In this document: piece after piece, positions 15,612 to 27,960 of the stretch
Layout of the letters: every line of letters starts with the position of its first letter
Numbering within the stretch: the first letter of the stretch is position 1
DNA from: Virgifigura deserti
Lineage (GTDB): Bacteria; Pseudomonadota; Alphaproteobacteria; Dongiales; Dongiaceae
Direction: 5' to 3'
DNA length: 64,000 bases
Assembly (NCBI GenBank): GCA_003576685.1
Contig: QOZR01000001.1
Span: 620,001 to 684,000, forward strand
Notes under the pieces: model-generated
The model's database searches: none
What the model was told of the DNA's origin: nothing
Seen by the model: the letters and a program-made list of their open reading frames with translations, nothing else
Translations under genes and position numbers: made by a program

Positions 15612-18387
15612 CGATGGAGTCCCCCTCCTCTCCTACGGCTTCGGCCTCGTCTTCCGCCGCGCCGTTCACGGCGCCATCACCGTTCTCCCCATGGCCGTTT
15701 TCCCCATTGCCGTTCTGGTCGGCGAGCCGTGTCACCGAGGCGACCTGCTCGCCGTCCGCGACCTTGAACAGCACCACGCCCTGGGTCTTGCGGCCGGCAA
15801 TGCGGATATCGTCAACCGGAAGCCGGATCAACTGGCCGCCGTCGGTAACCAGCATGATCTGGTCGGCATGTGCGATCGGGAAGGAGGCGACCACCGGCCC
15901 GTTACGGCTGGAGGTTTCGATGTTCGCGATGCCCTGCCCGCCGCGGCCGGTGACGCGGTATTCGTGGGCGGAGGTCCGCTTGCCGTAACCGTTCGCGGTC
16001 ACGCTCAGGATGAACTCCTCGCTCGCCTCCAGCTCGGCATAGCGCTCCGGCGACAGGGCGTGGTTGCCGTCACCGCCGTTTTCCGCCTCCGCGCCCCCAT
16101 TCTCGCCGGCTCGCCGACGCGCATTGGCGATGCGGAGATAGGCCTCGCGCTCGCTGCTGTCGGCCTCGACATGACGCAGGATCGACATGGAGATGACGGT
16201 GTTGCCTTCGGCCAGCCGGATGCCCCGGACGCCGACGGAGTTCCGGCCGCTGAAGACCCGGACATCGCCGACCGGGAACCGTATCGCCTGCCCGTTTCGC
16301 GTCGCCAGCAGCACATCCTCGTCCTCGGTGCAGGTCTGCACGCCGATCAGGCGTTCGCCGTCCTCGAGCTTCATCGCGATCTTGCCGTTCGCCTTGACGC
16401 TCGTGAAATCCGACAACCGGTTGCGCCGGATAGAGCCGCCCGAGGTCGCGAACATCACGAACATGTCCTTCCAGCTGCTTTCGTCCTCGGGCAGCGGCAT
16501 CAGGGTCGAGATGGTCTCGCCCTCCTGGAGCGGCAGAAGATTGACGAGAGCCTTGCCGCGCGCCTGCGGGTTGCCGAGCGGCAGGCGGTAGACCTTCATC
16601 TTGTAGACCATGCCGGCAGTCGAGAAGAACAGCACCGGCGTATGGGTGTCGACGACGAAGAGCTGACTGACGAAATCCTCGCCGCGGGTCGACATGCCGG
16701 CGCGGCCCTTTCCGCCGCGGCGCTGCGCCCGGTAGGCGGAGACGGGAACGCGCTTGATATAGCCGCCGTGGGTCACGGTGACGACCATGTCCTCGCGCTG
16801 GATCAGGTCCTCGATATCATGCTCGAACTCGTTCTCCTCCAGCGTCGTCCGCCGTGGCGTCGCGAACTGGTCCCGAATCTCGATCAGCTCGGTACGCAGG
16901 ATCTCCAGGCGCCGCGCGCGCGAGCCGAGGATCTCGAGGAAATCGGTGATACTCTTCGCCAGCGTCTTCAACTCGTCAGCGATCTTGTCGCGCTCGAGGC
17001 CGGTAAGGCGCTGCAGGCGCAGCTCCAGGATCGCACGGGCCTGCTCCTCCGACAGGCGATAGGTGCCGTCCTCCGCCACTGTGCGGCCCGGCTCGTCGAT
17101 CAGCGCGATCAGGGGTTCGACCTCCTGCGCCGCCCAGGCCACCGCCATCAGCTGCTCCCGCGCCGTCGCCGGATCGGGCGCGCGGCGGATCAACTCGATC
17201 ACCCGGTCGATATTGGCGACCGCGATGGCGAGGCCGACCAGGATATGCGCGCGCTCCCGCGTCTTGCCGAGCTCGAAGACCGTGCGCCGGGTGATCACCT
17301 CCTCACGGAAGGCGATGAAGGCGGCGATGATGTCCTTCAGGCTCATCAGCTCGGGCCGGCCGCCGTTGAGCGCGAGCATGTTGACGCCGAAGCTCGTCTG
17401 CAGCGGCGTATAGCGATAGAGCTGGTTCAGGACCACGTCGGCCATCGCATCGCGCTTCAGCTCGATGACGACGCGGACGCCGTCGCGGTCCGATTCGTCG
17501 CGCAGATCGGCGATCCCCTCGATCACCTTTTCCTGCACGACCTCGGCGATACGCTCGATCATCCGCGCCTTGTTCACCTGGTACGGGATCTCGGTGACGA
17601 CGATCGCCTCGCGATCCTTGCGGATCTCCTCGACGTGGGCCCGGCCTCGCATCACCACTGAGCCGCGTCCGTTATGATAGGCTTCGCGGATGCCGGCCCG
17701 GCCAAGGACGGTGGCGCCGGTCGGAAAGTCCGGCCCCGGCACGAGCCGCATCAACGCGTCGATCGTGATCTCCGGAGTGTCGATATAGGCGCAGCAGGCG
17801 TCGATCACCTCGCCGAGGTTATGGGGCGGGATGTTCGTCGCCATGCCGACGGCGATGCCGCCCGCGCCATTGATCAGCAGGTTCGGGAAACGCGCCGGCA
17901 GGACCACCGGCTCCTCGGCCGATTCGTCGTAGTTCGGCTGGAAGTCGACGGTGTCCTTCTCGATGTCGTCGAGCAGCGCGCTGGCCGATCGCGCAAGCCG
18001 CACCTCGGTATAGCGCATGGCCGCCGGCGGGTCGCCGTCCATCGAGCCGAAATTGCCTTGCCCATCCACCAGCGGCAGGCGCATCGAGAAGTCCTGCGCC
18101 ATCCGCACCATCGCGTCGTAAATCGCCGCGTCGCCATGCGGATGGAATTTACCCATTACGTCACCGACGACGCGGGCCGACTTGCGATATGGCTTGTTGA
18201 AGTCGTATCCGGCTTCCTTCATCGCGAAGAGAATCCGGCGGTGGACGGGCTTCAGCCCGTCGCGGACGTCGGGCAGCGCGCGGCTCACGATCACGCTCAT
18301 CGCATAATCGAGATAGGAGCGCTTCATCTCCTCCTCGATCGTCACCGGCGTGATGTCGAAGGACGGTGGGGTGGGTGCGGTGGTCAC
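15604..18387 (-). CDS. gyrA: DNA gyrase subunit A
   Basis: 927 residues, the breakage-reunion subunit of gyrase. The catalytic Tyr126 lies in [10 protein letters not shown], and the GyrA box QRRGGKG at the start of the C-terminal pinwheel confirms gyrase rather than ParC. At the quinolone-binding positions it has Ala87 where E. coli has Ser83, and Asp91 for Asp87. A polar Gly/Asn/Glu-rich insert lies in the C-terminal domain and the tail is acidic. The start is a GTG at 18387 behind a GGA-rich stretch; no better ATG is in frame. coaD follows with an 8-base overlap. Confidence 0.97.
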   Translation of the reverse strand: MTTAPTPPSFDITPVTIEEEMKRSYLDYAMSVIVSRALPDVRDGLKPVHRRILFAMKEAGYDFNKPYRKSARVVGDVMGKFHPHGDAAIYDAMVRMAQDFSMRLPLVDGQGNFGSMDGDPPAAMRYTEVRLARSASALLDDIEKDTVDFQPNYDESAEEPVVLPARFPNLLINGAGGIAVGMATNIPPHNLGEVIDACCAYIDTPEITIDALMRLVPGPDFPTGATVLGRAGIREAYHNGRGSVVMRGRAHVEEIRKDREAIVVTEIPYQVNKARMIERIAEVVQEKVIEGIADLRDESDRDGVRVVIELKRDAMADVVLNQLYRYTPLQTSFGVNMLALNGGRPELMSLKDIIAAFIAFREEVITRRTVFELGKTRERAHILVGLAIAVANIDRVIELIRRAPDPATAREQLMAVAWAAQEVEPLIALIDEPGRTVAEDGTYRLSEEQARAILELRLQRLTGLERDKIADELKTLAKSITDFLEILGSRARRLEILRTELIEIRDQFATPRRTTLEENEFEHDIEDLIQREDMVVTVTHGGYIKRVPVSAYRAQRRGGKGRAGMSTRGEDFVSQLFVVDTHTPVLFFSTAGMVYKMKVYRLPLGNPQARGKALVNLLPLQEGETISTLMPLPEDESSWKDMFVMFATSGGSIRRNRLSDFTSVKANGKIAMKLEDGERLIGVQTCTEDEDVLLATRNGQAIRFPVGDVRVFSGRNSVGVRGIRLAEGNTVISMSILRHVEADSSEREAYLRIANARRRAGENGGAEAENGGDGNHALSPERYAELEASEEFILSVTANGYGKRTSAHEYRVTGRGGQGIANIETSSRNGPVVASFPIAHADQIMLVTDGGQLIRLPVDDIRIAGRKTQGVVLFKVADGEQVASVTRLADQNGNGENGHGENGDGAVNGAAEDEAEAVGEEGDSIDE

Positions 18388-18586
18388 TCGGTTTTTCCAG
18401 AAAAATCAATGACATACAAAGGCCACGCCGCCCCTCGCGCAGCGCCGGATCGGCGCGCTCGCAGGCGGGGTTAGCCCCAGGCTTTAAGATCCCGGAAACC
18501 TATCAGGTTTTGCAGGTGCGAACAATAAATTGTGCCCACGCAGGGCGTTCTCAAGAGGCTGTCGGCAGAATGATCGGAAGGAGAAA

Positions 18587-18615
18587 GGCGCCGTCGCTTA
18601 TGAAGCAACGGCGCC
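18587..18615 (-). terminator. Rho-independent terminator of the solute-binding protein gene
   Basis: Arms of 13 bases (18587-18599 and 18603-18615) pair with one mismatch around a three-base loop. On the minus strand a pyrimidine run TTTCTCCTT follows. It sits 38 bases past the stop of the solute-binding protein gene and separates it from gyrA. Confidence 0.8.
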
Positions 18616-18652
18616 CTCCGAAGTTCCCGCTTTTAGGCTTAATGCGGTAAAA

Positions 18653-19780
18653 TCAATTCATTCCCGCCTTTACCTCGTTCACAAGCGTGATGTACTTGCC
18701 GCGATACGGTTCGTCAGGCTCCGGCTCAATCGACATAGCATTGAAAGTCGCTTCCGGATCATCCAATCCAAAGCTCTTGAGGAGTTCAGGGTCGATGAGA
18801 TCATAGCTCCGCCTGTTCGAGTGAAAATATCCCTGATCCGTGACGAGATATTTCCCGACTTCCGGATCGAGCATCGCGTTGATGAGATCGTACGCCGCCT
18901 GCTCGTCGCCGGGTGCGCGTGCATGCCGGACGAGGCCACAGCAATAGCCGAGCATCCCCTCTTTCGGCACCATGTACTCGATCGGCACGCCTTGGTCTCG
19001 CAAAGCTTTCACCGAGCCGCTCCACGCATAGGCCGCGACGATCTCCCCAGATGCCATTGCTTGCTCCATCTGGGTGTTGTCCGACCAGTAGAAGCGCATC
19101 AGGTCACGCTGTTTCGCTAGATGCTTCCGAACATCGACAAGCTGCTCGTCGCTCAAGTGCAGGTAGTCATCAAAATAGCCAAGGATACGAGCGGAAATCT
19201 CGACCAGGGTCGTATCGGTGTCGTACATGGACAGCTTGCCCTTGTACTTCTCGTTGAACAACAAAGACCATGACGGTTCGGCCACATCCGCAGGGTCGAC
19301 GAGATCGGTTCGATAAGCGACGGAAGCCGTGCCGGCATCCCAAGGAATGAAGTAGACCTCGCCGTTGAACGAGGTTTCCGGAATTGTCCTAAACTTCTCC
19401 CAAATATTTTCGTATTCCGGCACGCGAGAGATGTCGACCGGTTGCAGGATGCCTGCATCATTCCACCGTTTGATATTGTAGCTGCAGGGGTGCATGACAT
19501 CGACATCGAACCCAGCAAGCATCTTTTGTAGCGCCTCCTCCTCGACCGCAAAGATCGAGAACTCCGGGGTGCCGCCATGCTCTTCCACATACTTTGGCAT
19601 CAGTTCCGGAATGTCGTAGCCGGCCCAAGTGAGAAACGTCAGATCGCCCGCGGCACGGCTCGCGGTCGACAGCAGCGGCATCGCCGCGAACCCGAGCCCG
19701 GCCGCCCCGAGCGCGCGGTTAAACTCCCGGCGGGACATCTTTCCACCGAGCAGCCTATCAATAAATTTATTCTTTTCCAT
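18653..19780 (-). CDS. Tat-exported extracellular solute-binding protein, PotD-like
   Basis: 375 residues. The N-terminus has a twin-arginine signal, SRREF with Arg17-Arg18, then a hydrophobic Ala-rich helix ending at about 44. The mature protein matches the polyamine (spermidine/putrescine) class of periplasmic binding proteins: LTFLTWAGYDIPELM at the start and IPWDAGTASVAYRTD in the middle. It should deliver a polyamine-like or other small substrate to an inner membrane ABC transporter, but no permease or matching ATPase is adjacent, and a terminator follows it. AAGGAG stands before the ATG. An ABC ATPase of the related Fbp/Pot type at 38395 is 19 kb away. Substrate unproven. Confidence 0.88.
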   Translation of the reverse strand: MEKNKFIDRLLGGKMSRREFNRALGAAGLGFAAMPLLSTASRAAGDLTFLTWAGYDIPELMPKYVEEHGGTPEFSIFAVEEEALQKMLAGFDVDVMHPCSYNIKRWNDAGILQPVDISRVPEYENIWEKFRTIPETSFNGEVYFIPWDAGTASVAYRTDLVDPADVAEPSWSLLFNEKYKGKLSMYDTDTTLVEISARILGYFDDYLHLSDEQLVDVRKHLAKQRDLMRFYWSDNTQMEQAMASGEIVAAYAWSGSVKALRDQGVPIEYMVPKEGMLGYCCGLVRHARAPGDEQAAYDLINAMLDPEVGKYLVTDQGYFHSNRRSYDLIDPELLKSFGLDDPEATFNAMSIEPEPDEPYRGKYITLVNEVKAGMN

Positions 19781-19866
19781 TGGTTACGGCTCCTTGCCAA
19801 GTCCCTGTCGAAGAACATGATCACAAAGTGGATCATGCGCTTGGCCGAGAAGACGCGCAAGCAGCC

Positions 19867-19892
19867 ACACCGGCCCCGAACCGGGCCGGTGT
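19867..19892. other. Strong hairpin between ssb and the solute-binding protein gene
   Basis: Perfect 10-bp inverted repeat (ACACCGGCCC / GGGCCGGTGT) with a six-base loop, 33 bases beyond the ssb stop codon on the minus strand. There is no T-run on either side, so it could be a transcript-stabilising or Rho-assisted structure rather than a classic terminator. Confidence 0.6.
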
Positions 19893-19924
19893 CCAAGCGA
19901 GAAAGACAAGGAGTTAAGCCGAAG

Positions 19925-20440
19925 TCAAAACGGAATCTCGTCGTCGAGATCCGACATCGGGGCCGGTCCGCGGCTGCCGGACCGGCCGCCGCCCTGGCCG
20001 CCGCCATAGCCGCCGGAGCTGCCGCCATAGCCGCCCCCTGGGCCGCCCTCTTCGCCCTGCCCCTCGGCAAAGCCGCCGCCGCCTTCGCCGCGGCCATCGA
20101 GCATCGTCAGCTCGCCGCGATAACGCTGCAGCACCACCTCGGTCGTATACTTCTCCTGGCCCGACTGGTCGGTCCATTTCCGCGTCTGAAGTTGACCCTC
20201 GAGATAGACCTTCGAGCCCTTCTTCAGGAACCGCTCGATCACGTCGACGAGGCGGTCATTGAAGACGACGACGCGGTGCCATTCGGTCTTCTCCCGCCGC
20301 TCGCCGGAGGTCTTGTCCCGCCAGTTCTCGGAGGTCGCAACCGAGAGATTGGCTACGCGCGTCCCGTCCTGAGTGCTGCGGATTTCCGGGTCGCGCCCGA
20401 GATTGCCGATGAGAATGACCTTGTTGACGCTGCCAGCCAT
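19925..20440 (-). CDS. ssb: Single-stranded DNA-binding protein
   Basis: 171 residues. An OB fold (about 5-110) with the typical start [16 protein letters not shown] and WHRVVVFND is followed by a Gly-rich flexible linker and the acidic tip DDEIPF that recruits repair and replication proteins. It coats single-stranded DNA during replication, recombination and repair. The frame is open far upstream, but the family start is the ATG at 20440, preceded by GAGGGTAAGG. It is divergent from uvrA, a very common arrangement, with 429 bases between them that carry two repeats. Confidence 0.97.
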   Translation of the reverse strand: MAGSVNKVILIGNLGRDPEIRSTQDGTRVANLSVATSENWRDKTSGERREKTEWHRVVVFNDRLVDVIERFLKKGSKVYLEGQLQTRKWTDQSGQEKYTTEVVLQRYRGELTMLDGRGEGGGGFAEGQGEEGGPGGGYGGSSGGYGGGQGGGRSGSRGPAPMSDLDDEIPF

Positions 20441-20512
20441 GACCTTACCCTCGCTGTCGATTTCTCGGGATCGTTCCTCGACGCCACCTTGCGGCTCCAA
20501 GCCTTGCTCACT

Positions 20513-20607
20513 TGTCATTGCCGGGCTTGACCCGGCAAATCCAGGGGCCGTACGCAGAACCGCGCCCGGCAGGACCCTGGATGCCCGGATCAAGTCCGGG
20601 CATGACA
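20513..20607. repeat. Interspersed palindromic element (MITE-like)
   Basis: A 95-base element with imperfect inverted ends. The left arm starts TGTCATTGCCGGGCTTGACC and the right arm ends GATCAAGTCCGGGCATGACA, with a GC-rich centre. Elements ending in this kind of 'GTCATTGCCGGGCTTGACCCGGC' motif are scattered in many alphaproteobacterial genomes. It has no coding capacity. Confidence 0.75.
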
Positions 20608-20695
20608 ATCGGAGATAACTCTCGGAACCAATCGCAATCCGACCAGGAACAATCCGTTCTCTGTGTTCCGGGACTTTATACGGATTTCCCGCTTG

Positions 20696-20745
20696 CCCGC
20701 CACAGGCTTCTTGTAATCGGCCCGCCACAGGCTTCTTGTAATCGG
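20696..20745. repeat. Perfect 25-bp tandem duplication
   Basis: Two identical adjacent copies of a 25-base unit that begins CCCGCCACAGGC and ends GTAATCGG (20696-20720 and 20721-20745), upstream of uvrA. Perfect identity suggests a recent slippage event. Confidence 0.9.
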
Positions 20746-20869
20746 ATTGCGCGGAGCCACATATCCCGCGCGTCTGCGAAGCGCCTGTCGCGGTCGGTTT
20801 TCTGAGTCGATTTTTCCCGCCGCGGCGATAATATTCCGGCCCACATTCCAGAATCGGTCGATCTCTTTC

Positions 20870-23797
<2,928 letters not shown>

Positions 23798-23821
23798 CGG
23801 GTCGAAAGGGGGGACTCGACG

Positions 23822-24448
23822 ATGTACAAGCTGTATTACAATCCAGGCAGCGCCAACATGGCGCCGCATGCCGCGCTGGAGGAGATCGGCACACCCTATG
23901 AGCTTGTGCTCATCGATACCGAGAAGCGCGAGCATCACAGCGAAGCCTACCGCAAAATCCATCCGCATTCCCGCGTCCCAGCACTGGTCGACGGTGACCT
24001 CGTCATGTACGAATCGGCGGCGATCGTGCTGTATCTCTGCGATCGCCACCCGGAGGCCGGCTTAGCGCCCGCCATCGATACGCCGGAGCGCGCGCTCTAT
24101 CTCCAATGGATCGCCCACCTGACCAACACGGTGCAGGAGGCGCTGATGCATTGGCATCATCCGGATTTCTACGCGCCGGACGAGAGCTCACGCGCCGCGG
24201 TGAAGGCCGAGGCGGAGCGCCGGCTCGACCGGATGTGGGGCTACTTCGACGGGGTTCTCGCCAAATCGGGGCCCTATCTGCTCGGCGAGCGGTTCAGCGC
24301 GGCCGATCTGTTCTTCACGATGCTGACCCGCTGGACCCGGAATATGGCGAAGCCGGCGACGACCTATGAGAACGTTCGGCGTTGCGCCGAACTGGTGCGC
24401 GCCCGCCCCGCCTATCAACGGATGATGCAGGCAGAAGGCATTTCCTGA
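23822..24448 (+). CDS. Glutathione S-transferase family protein
   Basis: 208 residues with the two GST parts: an N-terminal thioredoxin-like domain (about 1-78) carrying the glutathione-binding phrase VPALVDG followed by YESAAIVLYL, and a C-terminal all-helical domain (about 88-200). Such enzymes conjugate glutathione to electrophiles or act in related thiol chemistry in the cytoplasm. Ser10 in YNPGSANMAPH is the likely thiol-activating residue (theta/beta-like class). GGGG precedes the ATG. It follows uvrA by 24 bases and could be co-transcribed. Substrate unknown. Confidence 0.92.
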   Translation: MYKLYYNPGSANMAPHAALEEIGTPYELVLIDTEKREHHSEAYRKIHPHSRVPALVDGDLVMYESAAIVLYLCDRHPEAGLAPAIDTPERALYLQWIAHLTNTVQEALMHWHHPDFYAPDESSRAAVKAEAERRLDRMWGYFDGVLAKSGPYLLGERFSAADLFFTMLTRWTRNMAKPATTYENVRRCAELVRARPAYQRMMQAEGIS

Positions 24449-24467
24449 CCGAGGGTGTGACGCGACA

Positions 24468-24869
24468 ATGGCCGAAATTTACGTAGCGCGGAGCGCGACG
24501 CTGAACAAATGGGCGTCCGACGTCGGGCTGAGCAAGAATGTCTTCAAGGTCGGCTGCACCGACGCGCCGCTGAAACCATTAATCCATGCCGGCTGGGCCG
24601 GGGAAAGCGACTGGGCCCTGGTGAAGAAGCAGGAGGTCGAGGGGGTGACCGAGGACGAGATCATTGATCGGCTGTCGGGCAAGGAGAAGATGATAGACCC
24701 GAATCTCTATCCGAAGATCAAGGGCGCCACCGGCATCTTCAAGGTTTCCCCCACTCATGTGGAGAACCATATCCTCGTGTCGCGGGCCTTGGCCGGCGAG
24801 CAGAATCGCGCGCCCAAGCTGAAGCCGGTGGATTTCGCCGCCTATCTCATTCACAACGCGTTGCGCTGA
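24468..24869 (+). CDS. Conserved hypothetical protein
   Basis: 133 residues, soluble, one Cys. The start, IYVARSATLNKW...FKVGCTD, faintly recalls GIY-YIG or T5orf172-type nuclease-like folds, which open with a Tyr-Val strand and a K(V/I)G motif, but the catalytic Arg/Glu pattern is not evident, so I do not assign that function. A central acidic segment and a Lys-rich one follow. GAGGG lies about 14 bases before the ATG. It sits 19 bases after the GST gene on the same strand and 61 bases before trmFO, so the three may be one transcript. The even codon usage and tight packing support a real gene. Confidence 0.7.
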   Translation: MAEIYVARSATLNKWASDVGLSKNVFKVGCTDAPLKPLIHAGWAGESDWALVKKQEVEGVTEDEIIDRLSGKEKMIDPNLYPKIKGATGIFKVSPTHVENHILVSRALAGEQNRAPKLKPVDFAAYLIHNALR

Positions 24870-24930
24870 GAGGTCTGCCGATCACCGGATCGGTTGCTGA
24901 CACCCCTTCGGGACGCTATCTCTTCATCCG

Positions 24931-26307
24931 ATGAGCCATGACGGGACAACACCGGTGCATGTGATCGGCGGCGGTCTTGCCGGCAGCGAGGCTGCGTGGC
25001 AACTCGCGCGCGCCGGCGTTCCGGTCGTGCTACACGAGATGCGGCCGCTGCGCCGGACCGAGGCGCATGGGACCGACGGCATGGCCGAGCTGGTCTGCTC
25101 GAACTCCTTCCGCTCCGACGACGCTTTTCACAATGCGGTGGGCCTGCTGCATGAGGAGATGCGGCGCTGCGACTCCCTGATCCTCGCCGCGGCCGATGCG
25201 CACAAGCTGCCGGCGGGCGGCGCACTCGCCGTCGACCGCGTGGCGTTTTCCAGGACGGTCACCGCGCGGCTTGAGGCCGAGCCGCTGATCACCATCGCCC
25301 GCGGTGAGATCGCCGATCTGCCTCCCGCCGACTGGGACCAGGTCATTCTCGCAACCGGCCCGCTGACCTCCCCTGCACTGGCCGAGGCGATCCACCGGCT
25401 GACTGGCGAGGAGTCGCTCGCCTTCTTCGACGCCATCGCGCCGATCGTCTACAAGGAGTCGATCGACCTTGAACAGGCTTGGTTCCAGTCACGTTACGAC
25501 AAGGGCGGTCCCAGCGGCTCGGACGGTGCCGACTATATCAACTGCCCGCTCGACCGCACGCAGTACGAGGCCTTCGTGGCGGCGCTGCTGGCCGGCGAGA
25601 AGACCGAGTTCAAGGACTGGGAGGCGGACACGCCCTATTTCGAGGGCTGCCTGCCGATCGAGGTGATGGCGGCGCGCGGGCCCGAGACACTGCGCTACGG
25701 CCCGATGAAGCCGGTCGGCCTGACCGATCCGCGCACCGGCCGGCGACCCTATGCCGTCGTGCAGCTTCGACAGGACAATGCGCTCGGCACGCTCTACAAC
25801 ATCGTCGGCTTTCAGACGAAGCTGAAATATGCCGAGCAGGTGCGGATCTTCCGGACGATCCCCGGCCTGGAGCAGGCCGAGTTCGCGCGGCTCGGCGGCC
25901 TGCATCGCAATACCTTCCTGAACAGCCCGCGCCTGCTGGATTCGCGGCTTCGGCTGCGAGCGCAGCCGCGCCTGCGCTTCGCCGGGCAGATCACCGGCGT
26001 CGAAGGCTATGTCGAGAGCGCCGCCATCGGCCTTCTGGCGGGCCGGTTCGCGGCCGCGGAGCGGCGCGACGCCGATCTGCCCCCGCCGCCTCCGACGACG
26101 GCGTTGGGGGCGCTGCTTGGCCATATTACCGGTGGCGCCGACGCCCGCAGCTTCCAGCCGATGAACGTGAATTTCGGCCTGTTCCCGCCCCTGCCTGAGG
26201 CAATTACCGGACGCAAGGGCCGAACGCAGCGAAAGCCCGCGCTCGCGACACGCGCCCTCGCCGATCTCGATCGCTGGCTCAGCGCCGTTCCGGCGGCGGC
26301 GGAATAG
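24931..26307 (+). CDS. trmFO: Methylenetetrahydrofolate-tRNA-(uracil-54-C5)-methyltransferase
   Basis: 458 residues. TrmFO makes ribothymidine at position 54 of tRNA with methylene-tetrahydrofolate as carbon donor and FAD as reductant. The N-terminal dinucleotide-binding motif [13 protein letters not shown], the family block [13 protein letters not shown] with its conserved Cys, and the later NFGLFPP are all present. The length is typical for the alphaproteobacterial enzyme. No clear ribosome site precedes the ATG at 24931. It converges with the squalene/phytoene-synthase-like gene, whose stop is one base away. Confidence 0.96.
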   Translation: MSHDGTTPVHVIGGGLAGSEAAWQLARAGVPVVLHEMRPLRRTEAHGTDGMAELVCSNSFRSDDAFHNAVGLLHEEMRRCDSLILAAADAHKLPAGGALAVDRVAFSRTVTARLEAEPLITIARGEIADLPPADWDQVILATGPLTSPALAEAIHRLTGEESLAFFDAIAPIVYKESIDLEQAWFQSRYDKGGPSGSDGADYINCPLDRTQYEAFVAALLAGEKTEFKDWEADTPYFEGCLPIEVMAARGPETLRYGPMKPVGLTDPRTGRRPYAVVQLRQDNALGTLYNIVGFQTKLKYAEQVRIFRTIPGLEQAEFARLGGLHRNTFLNSPRLLDSRLRLRAQPRLRFAGQITGVEGYVESAAIGLLAGRFAAAERRDADLPPPPPTTALGALLGHITGGADARSFQPMNVNFGLFPPLPEAITGRKGRTQRKPALATRALADLDRWLSAVPAAAE

Positions 26308-26308
26308 G

Positions 26309-27181
26309 TCAGTACCGGCCCCGAAGGGCGCTGAAGGCGAGGCGCCAGGCGCGGCCCGGTGGCGCTTCCTGCACACGTCCGTCGAAGACATTGTAGCCGG
26401 CCTTCTCCAGATCCCGAAGATATAGGTCTGCCAATACCGCAGGCAGTAGGGCCGGCAGGAGCCGGCGTGGTATTTCGCGCTGCTGTTTCCGGGCCTTCCC
26501 AAGATATGTGCGGGCCATTTGCGCCACCTCCCGCACGACCTCGGCCAGTTGCGGTGACGGACGAAATTCGAAGACATCGTCCGGCCGAACGCCGGTCCGC
26601 GTCGTCAGATCTTCCGGCAAATATAGCCGCCTCGCCCGGGCGTGAAAGGGGACCGCGCGCAGCAGGCCGACCAGCGCCCAGGCGACGCCGATATCGCGCC
26701 CGGCCGCCCGCGCCGGCTCTTCCCTGCCCTCGCCGTCCGCCTCTCGATGCCCCGAAAGGAGCTCAAGCGCCAGCAGAACGAGGCTGGACGACGTGCCCTC
26801 GGCATAGCCGACCAGCGCCGATAGCGTTTTCGGGGGCGCATCCTCCATATCCGCCTCGCGGGCGTCGAGCAGCCGGTCGAAATGGACCCGCGACAACCCA
26901 TGCCGGTCGACGGCCGCAGCAAGGGGCTGGACAACGGCGTGGTGCCGGACCGTGCCGGCATAGATGCCGTCGATCGACTCCCGCCACCATTGCAGGCGGA
27001 TCATACCCATCATCGGCTCGCGCACCATTTCCCGCGTCCGCGCCACCTCCAGGTTGAAGGCATAAAGGGCAAGGAGATCTTCGCGTGACCCGGCCGGGGC
27101 GAACAAAGCCGTAAGAAACCGGTCGTGGTCGTCGCGGCGCACCAGATCGGCGCAATAGGAGAGTTCTGGCCGGTTCGCCAT
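26309..27181 (-). CDS. Squalene/phytoene synthase-like protein, NDUFAF6 homologue
   Basis: 290 residues. The fold is that of trans-isoprenyl diphosphate synthases, but the family phrase LLALYAFNLEVARTRE...MGMIRLQWWRE is typical of the group that includes NDUFAF6, a mitochondrial complex I assembly factor, rather than true carotenoid enzymes. One Asp-rich motif (DRLLDAREADMED) remains. No carotenoid or hopanoid genes are adjacent. On the same strand but 780 bases upstream lies an Mth938-domain gene, the NDUFAF3 family, supporting a role in respiratory complex I assembly. Enzyme activity is doubtful; this assignment is by family resemblance. Confidence 0.82.
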   Translation of the reverse strand: MANRPELSYCADLVRRDDHDRFLTALFAPAGSREDLLALYAFNLEVARTREMVREPMMGMIRLQWWRESIDGIYAGTVRHHAVVQPLAAAVDRHGLSRVHFDRLLDAREADMEDAPPKTLSALVGYAEGTSSSLVLLALELLSGHREADGEGREEPARAAGRDIGVAWALVGLLRAVPFHARARRLYLPEDLTTRTGVRPDDVFEFRPSPQLAEVVREVAQMARTYLGKARKQQREIPRRLLPALLPAVLADLYLRDLEKAGYNVFDGRVQEAPPGRAWRLAFSALRGRY

Positions 27182-27302
27182 ATCTTAATCCTGTCCGTCT
27201 TAGATTCTTCGCGGAATCGGCGGATTTGGCCGCATACTGCGCTGACACCACAACATATTGCGGCTCGATCGGCCTAGCTTGCTGTAGCCATTGGAGGCAG
27301 CC

Positions 27303-27884
27303 ATGAAGAATCCGCTCGAATCACTGCATGCGACGCTCGTCATCGGACTTCTCGGAGCCGTCATTCTTCTGCTCATCCTGCACACCGGCGTCGTGGATGA
27401 AGCCGGCTATTACCAATTCCTGTTTCGCTGGTTCCACGTTCTTGCCGGCGTCCTGTGGGTCGGTCTCTTGTACTACTTCAACTTCGTGCAAATGCCGTCC
27501 ATGCCGAAAATCCCCGACGATCAGAAGCCGGCCATCGGCAAGGTGATCGGCCCCGCCGCGCTGTTCTGGTTCCGCTGGGCCGCGGCTGCGACGGTGTTGT
27601 TCGGCCTGATCACGGCGCACCTGAATGGCTATCTGGTCGAGGCACTCACCTTCCAGCAGGGCGTTGCCACCATCGGAATTGGCATGTGGTTGGCACTCAT
27701 CATGGCTTTCAACGTCTGGTTCGTCATCTGGCCGAACCAGAAGCGCGCGCTCGGCCTCGTCGAGGCGGATGCCGAGGCGAAGAAGCGATCGGCGCGACAG
27801 GCGATGCTGTTCTCGCGGGCGAACACGCTCCTGTCGATCCCGATGCTGTATTGCATGGTCGCACAACAGCAGGGTCTCGCGTGA
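27303..27884 (+). CDS. PuuD-like (urate hydroxylase N-terminal family) membrane protein
   Basis: 193 residues with four or five transmembrane helices. The phrase FRWFHVLAGVLWVGLLYYFNFVQ is typical of the membrane domain of PuuD-type urate oxidases (Urate_ox_N). True PuuD has a C-terminal cytochrome c domain; this protein lacks it and has no CxxCH, so it is probably a stand-alone heme-binding or transport paralogue rather than urate hydroxylase. GGAGG stands five bases before the ATG at 27303. A strong terminator follows 29 bases after the stop. It is inserted in opposite orientation between the two putative complex I assembly genes. Confidence 0.8.
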   Translation: MKNPLESLHATLVIGLLGAVILLLILHTGVVDEAGYYQFLFRWFHVLAGVLWVGLLYYFNFVQMPSMPKIPDDQKPAIGKVIGPAALFWFRWAAAATVLFGLITAHLNGYLVEALTFQQGVATIGIGMWLALIMAFNVWFVIWPNQKRALGLVEADAEAKKRSARQAMLFSRANTLLSIPMLYCMVAQQQGLA

Positions 27885-27912
27885 TCCGGAACACGGCCCG
27901 CCAGACGACGAA

Positions 27913-27938
27913 GCGGGGCCGTTTTGGCCCCGCTTTTT
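27913..27938 (+). terminator. Rho-independent terminator
   Basis: Perfect 8-bp GC stem (GCGGGGCC/GGCCCCGC), five-base loop and five T residues, 29 bases after the PuuD-like gene. Confidence 0.92.
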
Positions 27939-27960
27939 CTTCGCCTCCTGCAAGACCGCG

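Larger units (their letters stand above)
20441..20869. other. ssb-uvrA divergent intergenic region
   Basis: 429 bases without a gene. It contains an interspersed palindromic element (20513-20607) and a 25-bp tandem duplication (20696-20745). I looked for the alphaproteobacterial LexA box (GTTC-N7-GTTC) and found only GTTC-N5-GTTC near 20656-20668, which has the wrong spacing. No other signal stands out. Confidence 0.6.

Noticed and set aside
15691..17661. 656-codon open frame on the plus strand opposite gyrA
   Set aside because: High-GC antisense shadow of a certain gene; composition is Asp/Arg/His-rich with no family motif.
20656..20668. SOS (LexA) box before uvrA
   Set aside because: GTTC-N5-GTTC has the wrong spacing; the alphaproteobacterial box needs seven bases between halves.
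27303..27884. Calling the membrane protein a urate hydroxylase
   Set aside because: The C-terminal cytochrome c domain of PuuD is missing.
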